Assembly: GCA_051453625.1 (NCBI GenBank)
Contig: JBOZIK010000001.1
Span: 282,431,589-282,495,588 of the forward strand
DNA: 64,000 bases
Source of the DNA: Welwitschia mirabilis
Lineage: Eukaryota > Gnetophyta > Gnetopsida > Welwitschiales
Direction: 5' to 3'
The notes below the pieces were generated by a model, which was not told the origin of the DNA, ran no database searches, and saw nothing but the letters and a program-made list of their open reading frames with translations. Position numbers and translations under genes: made by a program. Within the stretch, counting starts at the first letter, position 1, and every line of letters begins with the position of its first letter. Shown here piece after piece: positions 46,387-57,654 of the stretch.

Positions 46387-48090
46387 AGTTTACTTCTAAG
46401 TGTTGGTAAGAATTACAAATGGGTTTAGGAATCAAGTTAAATATAAGCACTACATTTTATCCTCCAATAGATGGTCAAGCAAAAAAAGTTAATCAAATTT
46501 TAGAAGATAATCTTAAAGCATGTACTATAGATAATTCTAAGAGCTAGAAAGAGTACCTACCATTAGTATAATTTGCATATAATAATAGTTATCAGAGTTT
46601 AATTCAAATGGCTTCATTTGAAGCTTTATATGATAGGAAGTGTAGAGCACCTACTTCATGGATATACCCTAAAGAAATATTGATGATACGACTAAAATGT
46701 TACAATAAATAGAAAGTAAAATGAGGATCATTAAAAATATACTTAAAGAAGCAGCANNNNNNNNNNAAACAAAAAAAAAGTATGTAGACTATCAAACAAG
46801 ATATCTTGAGTTTAAAATAGATGATCATGTATTTATTAAAGTATCACTAATGAAATCAATAATAAGAGGAGTTAAGAGATCAAAATTAGCTCCTTGATTC
46901 ATTAGACTAGTTGAAATATTAGAAAGAATTGGACCTATTGCATACAAGATTGCTCTGTCCCCTCAATTATTGCACATGCAAAATGTTTTCCATGTAGGTA
47001 TGCTCATGTGTTATAAAACTATATTGTTAAACTATAGAAAATCCAGAAGCAATGATGGACCAATGAACTATCAATTTACAAAGTAGGAAGATCCATCAAG
47101 TAAAGATTAAGTGGAGTAATCATAGTCTTAATGAAGCTATTTGGGAGCTAGAGGAAGTAATGAAAAATTAATACCTAAACATTTTAGACCTTATAATATG
47201 TAATTATGTGTTCTTAAGCTTTTTATGTATCTTGATTCCTAGGAGTAAACTAATCTAAGTATGGAAGAATATCATATCTCATATTTTTTAAACCTTATTT
47301 ACTTGAATAATAAGTATGTTAAAATTTTAATCAAATGAATAATTATCCTTATTTAAGTTCCTTATTAAATAAGATGTCATTTAAAAATTAAGCTTAGTTT
47401 TAACCTTTATAATTTGCCATGAAAATGATAAAAATTATGTTAAAACATCTTTATGAGAAAATCTATTCAAACATTTAAAATTATATAATCTTATTATGTG
47501 AGGAATTAAAATCACATAATAACATAATTGAAAGTTTTAAGAGGACATAATAATATATTTTACATTTTTTTTACTCATTTAGATTCTTGTAAATATGATA
47601 AATGTACTATATTGTAAATAAATATTTTCTTCTTTGTGGTATGTGATTGATAGATTTTACGTATTTGAAATAAATGAGCATTTGAACAAGTACATGCACT
47701 CTTATCTAGAACTAAGAATGATAAATGAGTATATTTAATCCACCATGCTTTCGTTCATAGCATACTCATTGCTTTATTCATTGGAATTGAAGAGTTTCTT
47801 TCATTGTACCATATGCTAATTTTGAGATTTATGCATTTATTCTTTTGAAGAATGTCTTTAATGAATTCAACTTACTTATGAGCCTATTAATAAATAAAAA
47901 AAGCTAGCATAAGAAAATGATGTATGTAATTAAATTTGCTAATTGAAGTAAGAACATTACTCACCCTAGTTATGTGCATGAGTCATAAATATGATCTCTT
48001 TTTGTAGTTTAATGTCATTTATTATCCATCCCACTTATTAATGCTAAATCATGTGATCTTGTGATCTTGAGCTATTTGCCTTTATTTATC

Positions 48091-48098
48091 TATATATA
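48091..48098 (+). promoter_or_regulatory. TATA box of the chromovirus LTR
   Basis: TATATATA in context ATCTATATATAGAAATCC, followed within 100 bp by a pyrimidine-rich stretch (CTCCTCCCTCTCTCTTTC), a common layout around LTR transcription starts. Confidence 0.45.
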
Positions 48099-48413
48099 GA
48101 AATCCTTTTATCTCTTACAAGAAAAGATACTTTTCTTTTGTCTCATATAAGTGCATTTCTTATCTCCTCCCTCTCTCTTTCTTTCATTCTCTTTATTGTA
48201 AAGCTTGAAGCTTAAAAGCTTGGAGCTTGGAGTTAAGAAACTCTTGATCTTAGATCTTCATCATCTTTAACTATTAAAGTCTTACTAATATTTTTAAGTA
48301 AGTTCCTTACTTTTATTATACATATGATCTTTTTATTCAATTGGAATGATGTGATATTTCATTATGAAACTATTTATTGCTTTTATGCAATTATGTTATA
48401 AAATATAATTCTG

Positions 48414-48566
48414 GCTCCCACCAAGACACTATAGTGAGATATAAGAGGGTTTCTTATGCTTGGTAATGGAGGATTACTAATGGATGATACGCTCTCACTA
48501 AGACACTGTAGTGAGATATAAGAGGGTTTCTTGTGCTTGGTGATGGAGGATTACTAATGGATGATC
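48414..48566. repeat. 77-bp tandem duplication in the 3' LTR
   Basis: Units 48414-48490 and 48491-48566 both run from GCTCYCACYAAGACAC to ATTACTAATGGATGAT and differ at only a few positions. The corresponding place in the 5' LTR (38860-38940, 39520-39600) has a single unit per copy, so the duplication is specific to this LTR. Confidence 0.9.
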
Positions 48567-51500
48567 ATGGTCAAGTGACTAGGGGCTTTATCCTTAAAAA
48601 AAGAAAAAGAAACTTGGGTATCCATGTTTATTTTAGTATTATTTTTATTTTATCTATTATACATTAGGATCATCTTATTAGGGGCAAAGTCTGATCTTCA
48701 AAATTTTCTTTAGGTTAGTACTTTTCCATGGAAAATCTTAAGAGTTATAGTAAATATTTTTTTAAATCAATTTTATTTCTCCTTTTATAATGATTTTTTC
48801 TCCTTTCTACAGTTGATTTATCTTTCTATAAGTAATTAGTTAGCATGTCCATTATTTTGCTGATTTACATTATTAATTAAGTAGTCATAGAACTTTGTCA
48901 TATTTTTCTTATGGTGAAGACTAAATTTCCAAAATAGAGGCATAGGATAAAAACACTATATCTTATTAATTAATAGGTATAACTAGTAAAATTATTTATG
49001 TAAGTCTAGGATTGTATTATTGACATGAAAATATAAAAATAATACTTTTTATAAAGGATAATTATTTTTAAAAAAATTACCTATTAAAATATGTTAAAAA
49101 TAAATATTAAAAATAGTAAGCAAGTAATATATGTTTTTGTACCTATTTGTTAGTATAATTACAAACTTGAGCATTCTACATTGTACGAACTTAAATAATC
49201 TTTCCAAAACATCTTGTATCATTTAAAAACTCAAAGTATTTTGAAAGTTATAGTCATTTTAGCGTAGTGTGGTAGGACTGTAATTTTAGAAAATTTGATG
49301 GTTTTTAGCCTTAAATGATAATGTTAGAAATAATACTTTTAAAATTCTACAATAGTTTAAGTTAGATATTGAGGAACCTATTATTGTCTACATTTTTTTT
49401 TTATAATGAATTAATTATTCATTTATAACTATGATGTCTCCTTAGAACCCAAAATGTTATAATTAATGTTAAAAATTATAAAAAAATTATTACACAAAAT
49501 TTTATAAGAAATTGAGTACATAAAATGTATTTCTATTAGTAGATTTAAGTGAAATTACCTATAAATGGTATTTAATTATATAAATACCTCTTTTACCCTT
49601 TTTATTTAGCATACTTTGAATGTGGATTCTTATAAGCATTTTCACCTTAGTAGTTTAAATGACATAAGTAGTCTCTAGCTTATTACTTATTTTCATTGAC
49701 TTATAATATAGCCATATGAAATCTTGGATAAATATGTATATCTTAATAATTATGCTTGAGCTATACTTTCTTTTATTCACCTTGTTTGCACTAATCCATG
49801 AAGATTGTTATATGAGCATAGAAGAATGTTTTTAGAATTGGCATAGCTCCAGGCATGTTTTAGTTAATACATTATTTTATATTTTTATTATTATTTAAAA
49901 AATAAAAAAATATTTTTTTATTTAAATACAAAAGAAAAGAAAATTTTTTTCCTTTATCTAGATTTTTATTATTATAATCTTGGAAAAAGAAATGTTCTTG
50001 TATGCTTGATTTCTTTTTTATGGATGTTTCTATAAAATAAACTAAATGATAATTATAATTATTATAACTAGATAAATAATTCATTAAATATTTACATTAG
50101 TTAGAATTATTTTCATTCATTTGTATGGTATATTCATCAAATAGGACTAAATCAAGATAATTCTAATAATGTTCATTCCCATACTGGGATTTCATTACTA
50201 AGGCAAGTTGAATTGCATTTTTATTATAATACCCTTTAATCATCAATCTTCTATCCTACCCATGATGAACTTACTTCAACTTAATACATTAATCCATTAA
50301 TGTCGATGGATCATGTTGCATCATCTAAAGATGCTTCAAGGAAATGAGGATCATCTATAAGTATGCATCCACCTTATGTACTACTTGTCACCTATATTAG
50401 GGGTATATTAACATGAAGTAAAATCCTATGGAATTAAGTCTAGTCATGTTTATATAGTTTAGAACCTAAATTAGAACCAACTGATATCCAAAGGTTGGTC
50501 AACTATTGAGTTAAAATGCCATTGATTGGAGTTGTAACCTTCTGTTATCTTGATTAGGTATTATTCTTAAAATTTATCTATGTATGTTGATAATAAGTTT
50601 ACATCTCCTTAACTATTCATAAGATATCTTTTATGTGATAAGAAACTAGGAAGAAATAGAGGACACAAACTTATAACATTGCTATTGTTTGTAAACAAAA
50701 ATAACCTAGTAGGTAAATATATGATATTAATATGATTTGTCTTTTCTAGAATATATAAATTTGATTTAAGAAGTAAGTAGAATTTGATCCTAGGTTTTGC
50801 TATGTGTATTAAATAAAAATATTAAAGAATAAAAGAAGGTAAAAAAATAGTGCTTTATTAGGTTGAGATTAAATAGGGTATCACAGAGACAGTCCAAGAA
50901 TATAAGATTCAATAAACACAATATAATAATAAGCCTGAATGATGTAGCTTTAATGAAGATCTTAAGTTCCTTGTTGTTATCATCTTCATGGGAGTAAACA
51001 AATGATGCAAAAATATGGGATCTAATAAAGAATGATGAAGATACTAAGAGTTCCTTACAAAATGATAGCTTTAATCCTTTGTGAGAAGTTTTAATCGCTC
51101 ATGTATTCTTTGTTATGTATTTGATTTGATCATTTTATTCCTTGAAAGTTTAATCATTGCTTAAGTTTCTTTTGTCATGTTATGCCTTTATACCATTAAA
51201 GAGAAACGAGCTATTTGATCTCAAAAAATAGCCATTGAAACTTTGTATTGATCATGCATTAAATAGAAGCATCTAGGCATTATTTATTTGTAGTTGATGT
51301 GAACTTTGATTTAAGATGTCTTTAAAATTATAGACATCTACTAATAGTCAGATGTCTTTACCTGGTAGATGCCTTCAGAGAACTTACCTAGAAATTAAAC
51401 AAAATTGGACCATGTAATATCTAGACCTTCATGATCATGAATCTATGATGTAAAAGTTGATAGCTCATATGAAATGTAAAATATTTATTAAAGAATAAAA

Positions 51501-51901
51501 TGACTTCATTACCTATTTTAATTTAACATAGACATCTTCAAACCTATAGATGTATCTTATCAAAATTAACTTCAACTTTTAGCATAGTCATATTTGGTAA
51601 GATAGTTATCTTTAAACTGCAACTTGAAAACTGGTACATCATGGATGTCTTTAACCTATAGACATCATCATCATAGATGTCTTGTAATTTTAGATATCTT
51701 TTTCATAGATGTCTTTCATAGTATAGACGTCTTCATACAATTAATTTTGCATATCAAATTGTAATATTTTTGTGAGATATTATCTTTGAAGATCTTTCAT
51801 TTACTTATGCTATACAGATCTAATTTTCTTTATAATGACTAGCTTACATAATGATAAAAATTATTTGATAAGTTAAATCATTAAAATTACATTTACCCAT
51901 A

Positions 51902-54900
51902 ATTAGCCCTTTTTTGATGGTGTCTAAAACTTGGTAAATTTCATTAGTACAATCTTATTCAATCAACTAAAATTAGATACTTATGTTCAAGGTAGAGAAG
52001 TACATAAGCTTATTTTGCAATAGTTTTTGATAAAAAATCATAACCACTTGAATAACCATGTAAAGATTAACAAAGCATTAAAACCATTTGATAATATTAT
52101 TTAAGAAAATTTACAACTAGTCATAAAAAAATGTGCTTATGGTAATGTACTAATAATAATACTCAGAGCATAACAATAAAATTGAATCAATTAATACATA
52201 AATAAAGATCATGAAAATGTGCCAACTGTCAACATGTAGTAATAACAAAATGTACCAAGTAATAATAATAGAGAAATAAAAAATCATAACAAAAAATGTG
52301 TGTTAAATATCAAGAGTAATCATCAATGAATAATGATGTCACTTAGGAATTTAATCCATCATCTCAGAATTAAGTATTTCATGCCTAATAGGATATTTAA
52401 GCTACAACTAAATCATCTAAATAATTTGCAACTGATTTACCATTACTTCTTCATTAATGTGCCTGAACTTATTCCCCTTCTTGGATAGCATAGAAAAGGA
52501 GCTAATGACTTAGAGTAGTATTACTAGTATAATATATGCCTTTGCCTCCTTTGTTATTATCATTTTCACTATCATGGGTGATGAAAGGATGTAGGGTATA
52601 AGATGAAAAAGATGTAATGATGAAGTATAACACTTACTAAAAGGACACTGATAGGTCTCACCTAGGTCCTCATAGGTCTATTTTTTCATACGTTGATATG
52701 TTTAAGGAGTGATGGATGTCCTAAATAAGTTGGCTATGGTAGTTCCTATAAAGAATGATGATAATTCAATAATAAAAATTAGTGATACATGAAAAGGATC
52801 TATGTGAGGTAGAGGTAATGATGAAACATGCAATGAAGATGGAGATGGTATGTATAATAAATAAGAGGATCTAGGAGATAAAGGAGGCTAAGTAGGGTGA
52901 TGAACTAGAGTATTATAATGTGGCTGATGGAAGATAAGAGGCTAAACATTTGAGCTATCTAATTCTATCCCCTACTATTACCTTTGCTATGATGGACCAA
53001 GAGCCTATTGCTTCCCTTATTCCTATGCCTTCATGAAAGTTTAGTACTCCTCCTGAGACTATGCCTTATCTCCTGATGACTCATCTATAAAATCACTACT
53101 ATTAGCTGCTCTATTAGAGTTATAACTTATGCCTTGTGAAGCTTGAGATGCTTTTTCTTCTAATTCTTCCTTTGAATCTATCCATGAAGGGGTCCTCATG
53201 GATTCTCGAATCTATGCTGATGCCTTACCCTCACTAGCTATTCACCTGTGTTTCCTTAATCTTAAAAAATTCTTCCAATGTTATCAACTATCTTTGTTAT
53301 TTTCTTTCACGCTTTCTAATATATGAAGAACTATGTGTAGTAATAGAATAAGATCTTTGAACCTATGAAGGCCTTCTGCTTATGCCCTTACTTAGGGATA
53401 GTGTCACTTTCTATTTTTTACTAAATTCAATAAGAGGTTTCTTCTAGCGAGTAAGATTTATTTGAGAAATTGCTATGCTAGCATTACTAATACTTAAACT
53501 TAGAAGATAAGAATAACCCAAAGTTTGACCCTTATAAAATAATTTGATGACATCTATACACAAGACAAAACCTGAAATTATCTTCAAACTAGTAAGTAAA
53601 TAAAAATTACTAAAGGTCTGCATTAGTTTACAATAGTTGTAACTACCTCCTCTAACCAAAATGTTGTTGAACATGATCAAACTAAGAATGAAAGCATTTG
53701 AAATCATATCTTTTCTCTCTATATTTTTTATGAAATTCATTCTAGAATGTCCAAATAAAATATTAATCATGGTTTTCCTTAACACACTAATTGCTCTTAT
53801 AGTAAAAATGTCTTTAAATGAATGCACATATTACTCATGGTTTTCCTTAACCTACTAATAGCTCCTAAGGTAAAAATATCTTTAAATTAATGATGCATCT
53901 AGAAAACTAGAAGTAATATTTAATGGAGTATCTTTGATTTGAGTTTGAAAGGTTCTTATGCTATCATCTATCTCAAGGATGTTGGCATAGAATTCCCTCC
54001 CCACTAGATCTGGTATACTTTAAACTAACTAAATAATCATTTTTCACTTAAGGTAAGTAAAGTAAGTCATAAGTTGATCTTTGTATTGTTTCTAAAATTC
54101 AAATGTTCTTTCTATAATAATAGAATTTTTTGGTCTAAGTTCTATATCTTCTTGCTACTACCTCATGGTAAAATTAAGGCTCATATTAAGATCTTTGAGC
54201 TTCTAAAGCTTTTTCTTTACCTCTTGACTTTTTTTTAATTATTTTTATAAGATATATAGAAAATTTAACCAAAAATCAACTGAAGAAATAATGGAAAATA
54301 TGCATATGTATAAAAAATAACCCATTCTTACTTGTTTTAAAAATGTCTCATAAATCTAAAACATCTTACTAGAGAAATCTGAGAATATTAGCCCTAAAAA
54401 GTACTTTAAGAGGACACCTGCTGAGTGGAGACTTGAAAATGAGATTTGGTGATCTCTTTTTAAAACAAAGAGGGTTAAAACCCTAGATTTTGGTACATTT
54501 TAATTTTTAAAATAGTACAGGAAAGATGTCTACTTACTAAAAGATGTCTAAAAAACAAAAATTATAAGTCTATAAAGTTAAAGACATCAGCTATCAAAAA
54601 TTTTGCAATACATTTTCCTACTATTAAGACATCTACTTGACTAAAGACATCTATTTTAAGAAATTTAAAAAGTATGTCTGAGCCTTGAAGATATCTATAA
54701 ACTCAAGACATCTGCTTTAAAAACATCTACAAAGCTAAAGATATCTTTATGATATATGTCTATAAATTAAAGACATTTATAACAAAAGTCTTAGAAATTT
54801 CAAAAAAAAATCTACAACTAATACAAATATAACAAGTACATAATTTAACTTCTACTACATTTAACAGTAATTTTAACTCATATATAAATACAAGGTGAAG
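51902..54900 (-). other. 3' internal region of copia element 2, with purine tract and one 127-codon frame
   Basis: Minus-strand sense: the AAAAAAGGG purine tract at about 51907-51915 lies next to the LTR start, as expected. Between it and the end of pol lie about 3 kb with no recognised pol domain. SIRE-type elements may carry an extra env-like frame here. The only open frame of note is 53444-53827 (minus, 127 codons), described separately. A cluster of AGACATCT-like motifs lies at 54520-54790. Confidence 0.5.
53444..53827 (-). pseudogene. 127-codon frame in the pol-to-LTR region of a copia element
   Basis: Begins MHSFKDIFTIRAISVLRK and includes NFIKNIERKDMISNAFILS and YNYCKLMQTFSNFYLL. It has several hydrophobic stretches but no clear signal peptide. 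It is unusually long for this decayed region. I do not recognise the family. Its position between pol and the 3' LTR is where SIRE-type elements have an additional frame, so it may be the remains of that. The first Met may not be the original start because similar sequence continues upstream. Confidence 0.35.
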
Positions 54901-54929
54901 TTGAGATTTACATGATATTACCTTGTTTA

Positions 54930-55620
54930 CTTACCTGATTTGACAAGGTCAAATCCTTAAGTTCCTACATAAATTTTTGAAATTTTTAGTACCTATAGAT
55001 TTTGTGAATACATCATCAAGTAGATCTTTAGTATATCACATTATGATGTCTTTGTTATGCTTTATGTATTGTATTGAATATTTTTCTTTCTAAGAATTTC
55101 CTTGTCTAATTCCCTTCATGCATACTTCACATATTTAATTATCAATGCCTTTTAACTTAGGAAATCCTCTTACCATTGTTATTGTAGATAAGGTTTTGAG
55201 TGAGTCCTTATTTCCATATCTAATTTTTCTATGTAAAAGCTCTGTATCTCCTATTTTTCTTAATAAATACTTGGTTTTATTATTAAAAATATTTTACAAA
55301 GAAGTAATATAAGCATTTAAATTCCTTATTCCAGCAAATAAAACTTAAGTTGAATTTAATTTTCTAATGACACAATAATCTTTTGTAAAGGTAATCGAAA
55401 AATTTACATCACAAAGTTGATTTACACTTAAAAGCTTGTATTGAAAACATTCTATATAAAGTACATCCTTCACCTCTAGTAGATTACCTCCTTTAATAGT
55501 ACTAATACCTTTGATGGAAGCTTTTGAGTCATCTCCAAAGATCATAATTCCTTTATCTTATTCCATTAATGTAGTGAATTTGGATTAATCTCCAATGATG
55601 TACCTCAAGAATTCACTATT
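54930..55620 (-). pseudogene. copia element 2: protease end, integrase start and RNase H end, internally deleted
   Basis: Minus-strand sense: around 55620-55345 the protease-to-integrase part reads FTTLMEXDKGIMIFGDDSK, ISTIKGGNLLEVKDVLYI and LLSVNQLCDVNFSITF, typical of SIRE-type copia. Around 55200-55100 there is an integrase zinc-domain piece (TMVRGFPKLKGIDN, ICEVCMKG). The sequence then passes almost directly, near 55070, to the very end of RNase H (DLLDDVFTKSIGTKNFKNLCRNL, in about 55050-54960). The integrase core, the reverse transcriptase and most of RNase H are therefore missing, a deletion of roughly 3 kb of coding sequence compared with an ordinary copia element. Confidence 0.65.
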
Positions 55621-56379
55621 AACATATCAAGCATACTTTTCCTCTTCTCTAAGTGCAATTTGTGCTAGAAGTTCTATCTTAGATTTAGGTATCCATACTT
55701 TCTTGATTTATCCTATACAAAACATTATAACATTCTACTAGGCCTCTTAATATTGTTAATATAATACCTATTTTTGAATTTCATTAGATATGTACATTGA
55801 TAATGATCTTTATTATGATAATAATAGTAAATAATATTATTTTTAAATGCTAAATGTTAATAACTTGTCTTATAAATCATATTATTAGTCAAATAGGCTA
55901 AATTGCTAGTTGAAGTTTCATTGGATCCCAAACCACTTTTGTTATCTAAACTTCTATATTGTCCAATCATAATATTTAATGTATCCTTTCCTTGGATAAG
56001 GCTTTTATTAATTTTATTTGAATCTAATAGTTCTTAATTTACATTCTTTAAATCACATGTTAGTCTACTACTCTCATCTTTAAGAGCTAAGTGTTTAGAG
56101 GATACTCACTACAAGTATTCTTTTCTTATTTATAAGCTTCTTCACGAGTATGGAGTAAGATTTTCATATTTATATGTACCTATTGCAATTTAACAAGTCC
56201 TTCATAAATTAAATTGTTCCCTTTTTAAAGATCCATACCTATATTGTCTTTACTTTCTGAATTATACCCTTCTTCTATCTCATAATTTTCCTCTTGAAAG
56301 TGTACAATAGCCATGTAGCAAGGATGAACTTTCTATTTATTAGATGTTTGTAATTTCATTGATTCATCATCATCATCCC

Positions 56380-57460
56380 ATCTTGTGAAATAATATCTTC
56401 TTTTCTTTAGCATTTTGTTTTAATTCCTTTTCTTGCATTCTTTTAGTACTAGGACATCCCAAGATTATATGTTCTTATCCTTTACATACCCAACATTCTA
56501 CATTGGAAATATCAAATTTAGAAGAAAAAGAAGTATTACTAGAAGACTTACCTTTAAACTTATCTTTGGATTAAAATCTAGATGATTTTTTGAAGTCTTA
56601 TCTTTTGTGGTACTTCCAAGAAATAAATTTATTTACTTTCCTTGTGATGAAAGCAAGTTCCTCATCTACTTCATCATTAGAGTTGTCTTCTTCCTATTCT
56701 TTATTTATCTTTCCTTTGGAACTTTGTTTGATGCCTTCACTTGCCTTAAGAGAGATGGGTTTTTCTTTTAGGAATACATCTTATATGAGATTCATTTCAT
56801 ATGCTTTTAGAGAACTTTATAGCTCTTCTATCTTCATGGAGTTAAAATCTATTAACCCTTCCATGGCTGTATTTTTAGGCTTGTATTTAGAGCTTAGAAG
56901 CTAACTACTTTTTGTATTACCTTTGCTTCTAAAAGACTTTATTTAATATGACATATTGTATTTACAATGTTAAATACTCTTGTGAAGTACTTATAAACTC
57001 TTTCTCCATTGTTTATTTTGAGATTCACAAATTAGTTTATTCATACTAAAAGCATTGACTATTTGACAATAAAAATTCCTTCATATATTCCAATTAGAAT
57101 GTTTTAGATCTCTTGTGCCATCTTACAACTCGCTATTATATTGAACTTCTCAATTGTTAGAACTAAATAAAATGCATTTTTGGCTTTATACTCATACCTG
57201 AAGGTAATCTTCTCTTTGTCTTCCCAATATTTTATTTTATTAATCTATTTAATAGTGTTATCTACAGCATCTATTATTGTTTCTGTTGGATCTGTATATT
57301 GTTCTTATATGCTTTATTGTACCTAGAGCTTGAAAGATTATAAGTGCACCCACATCCTCATCTATTAATAGGCATAGTTTATTCCATCAAAGAGTGGAGG
57401 TCTGAAGGATAGCATCCCTTCCCTTATTCATTCAAGGAAGTATTCCTTGTAATAATTATC
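56380..57460 (-). pseudogene. SIRE-like copia element 2: gag
   Basis: Minus-strand sense from the primer site: FRPPLFDGINYAY (about 57400-57360), MRMWVHL, TETIIDAVDNTIK, EDKEKITFRYEYKAKNAFY, ASCKMAQEIWN-like, NGERVYKYFTR and a zinc knuckle ECWVCKG-stop-EHIILGCP (about 56505-56453), which keeps the C, C, H and C spacing. PPLFDGxNYxxWKxRM and AxxxWxxL are hallmarks of this gag group. It is broken by many stops from Gln and Trp codons. A 104-codon plus-strand frame at 56590-56904 is the shadow of this gag. Gag would form the particle shell and bind RNA by the knuckle. Confidence 0.7.
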
Positions 57461-57473
57461 CACTTTAATACCA
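57461..57473 (-). promoter_or_regulatory. decayed tRNA-Met primer site of copia element 2
   Basis: The minus strand reads TGGTATTAAAGTG next to the LTR end at 57483 (the LTR terminal sequence AGTCTAACA lies ten bases away). It differs from TGGTATCAGAGCG by C-to-T and G-to-A type changes. Confidence 0.6.
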
Positions 57474-57482
57474 CTTGAGGAT

Positions 57483-57554
57483 TGTTAGACTTAGATGGAA
57501 GGGGTGAATGAGTTCTACCAAATAAAAATTTTTATCCAAATACAAAATTTAAAG
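57483..57554 (-). repeat. 5' LTR end of copia element 2, truncated by gap
   Basis: 72 bp nearly identical to the beginning of the LTR at 59281 (TGTTAGACTTAGATGGAAGG, GGGTGAATGAGTTCTACC), then 100 N. Sequence after the gap is not LTR but gag-side sequence of another element. Confidence 0.75.
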
Positions 57555-57654
57555 NNNNNNNNNNNNNNNNNNNNNNNNNNNNNNNNNNNNNNNNNNNNNN
57601 NNNNNNNNNNNNNNNNNNNNNNNNNNNNNNNNNNNNNNNNNNNNNNNNNNNNNN

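Larger units (their letters stand above)
45520..47170 (+). pseudogene. chromovirus integrase and chromodomain-like tail, interrupted
   Basis: The zinc-binding part is visible at about 45540-45710 (LMFEFHNPPIADHPRATKMY, EFVSRYLNY, QVKVEHIK), with one Cys lost. The frame is then broken by a GC-richer insert of about 330 bp (45713-46040). The core resumes with HDIPKYKWDVICMDFILGLS (about 46091-46150), IMVIVDR and LAHFIPIN. A 39-bp segment is present three times at 46239-46386. Then come LGIKLNISTTFYPPIDGQA and FAYNNSYQSLIQMASFEALY (to about 46640), a 10-N gap at 46757-46766, the C-terminal domain with EILERIGPIAYKIAL and NVFHVGML (about 46910-47010), and VKIKWSNHSLNEAIWELEE (about 47100-47160), which resembles a chromodomain end. 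Chromodomains steer chromovirus integration to certain chromatin. Many stops make it inactive. Confidence 0.8.
37336..50885 (+). mobile_element. decayed chromovirus (Ty3/gypsy, Tekay/Del-like) with very long LTRs
   Basis: The complete element layout is recognisable: 5' LTR 37336-41915, tRNA-Met primer site 41919-41930, gag/protease 42825-43700, reverse transcriptase and RNase H 44068-45360, integrase to about 47170, purine-rich ATGGAAGAA at 47261-47269, 3' LTR 47270-50885. The integrase C-terminus and a chromodomain-like tail (VKIKWSNHSLNEAIWELEE) point to the chromovirus branch, in which long LTRs are known. It is inserted in the 3' LTR of a SIRE-like copia element. The adjoining 5-mers (gaatg and gagac) do not form a clean target-site duplication. 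LTR ends are TG...TTACA and TA...TCACA. Confidence 0.8.
47270..50885 (+). repeat. 3' LTR of the chromovirus
   Basis: 3616 bp without gaps, following the purine tract ATGGAAGAA. It aligns with the 5' LTR over its length (for example TTACTCACCCTAGTTA at 47953 and in both 5' LTR copies). It ends GGGTATCACA. The 70-codon minus-strand frame at 49872-50084 is low-complexity and incidental. Confidence 0.8.
36805..51901 (-). repeat. 3' LTR of SIRE-like copia element 2, split by the chromovirus
   Basis: Left part 36805-37335 and right part 50886-51901 together align in order to the uninterrupted LTR at 59281-60890. Examples are GGGATGAATGAGTT / GGGGTGAATGAGTT, TGTATATTCTTGACATGAAA / AATATTCTTGACCTATAA, CACAAAGTGGGATGCTCCTTG / CACAAAGTGAGATGCTCCTTG, and on the right side AATAAGCCTGAATGATGTAG / AATAAGCCTGAATGATCTAA. 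It starts TGTTAAAT and ends at ACCCATA (TA for CA). Without the insertion it is about 1547 bp, against 1610 bp for the other copy. It contains many AGACATCT / AGATGTCT motifs. Confidence 0.8.

Noticed and set aside
37336-50885. Endogenous pararetrovirus or retrovirus
   Set aside because: Domain order (reverse transcriptase and RNase H before integrase), long LTRs and the tRNA-Met primer site fit a plant chromovirus retrotransposon; no movement protein or viral coat signature was seen.
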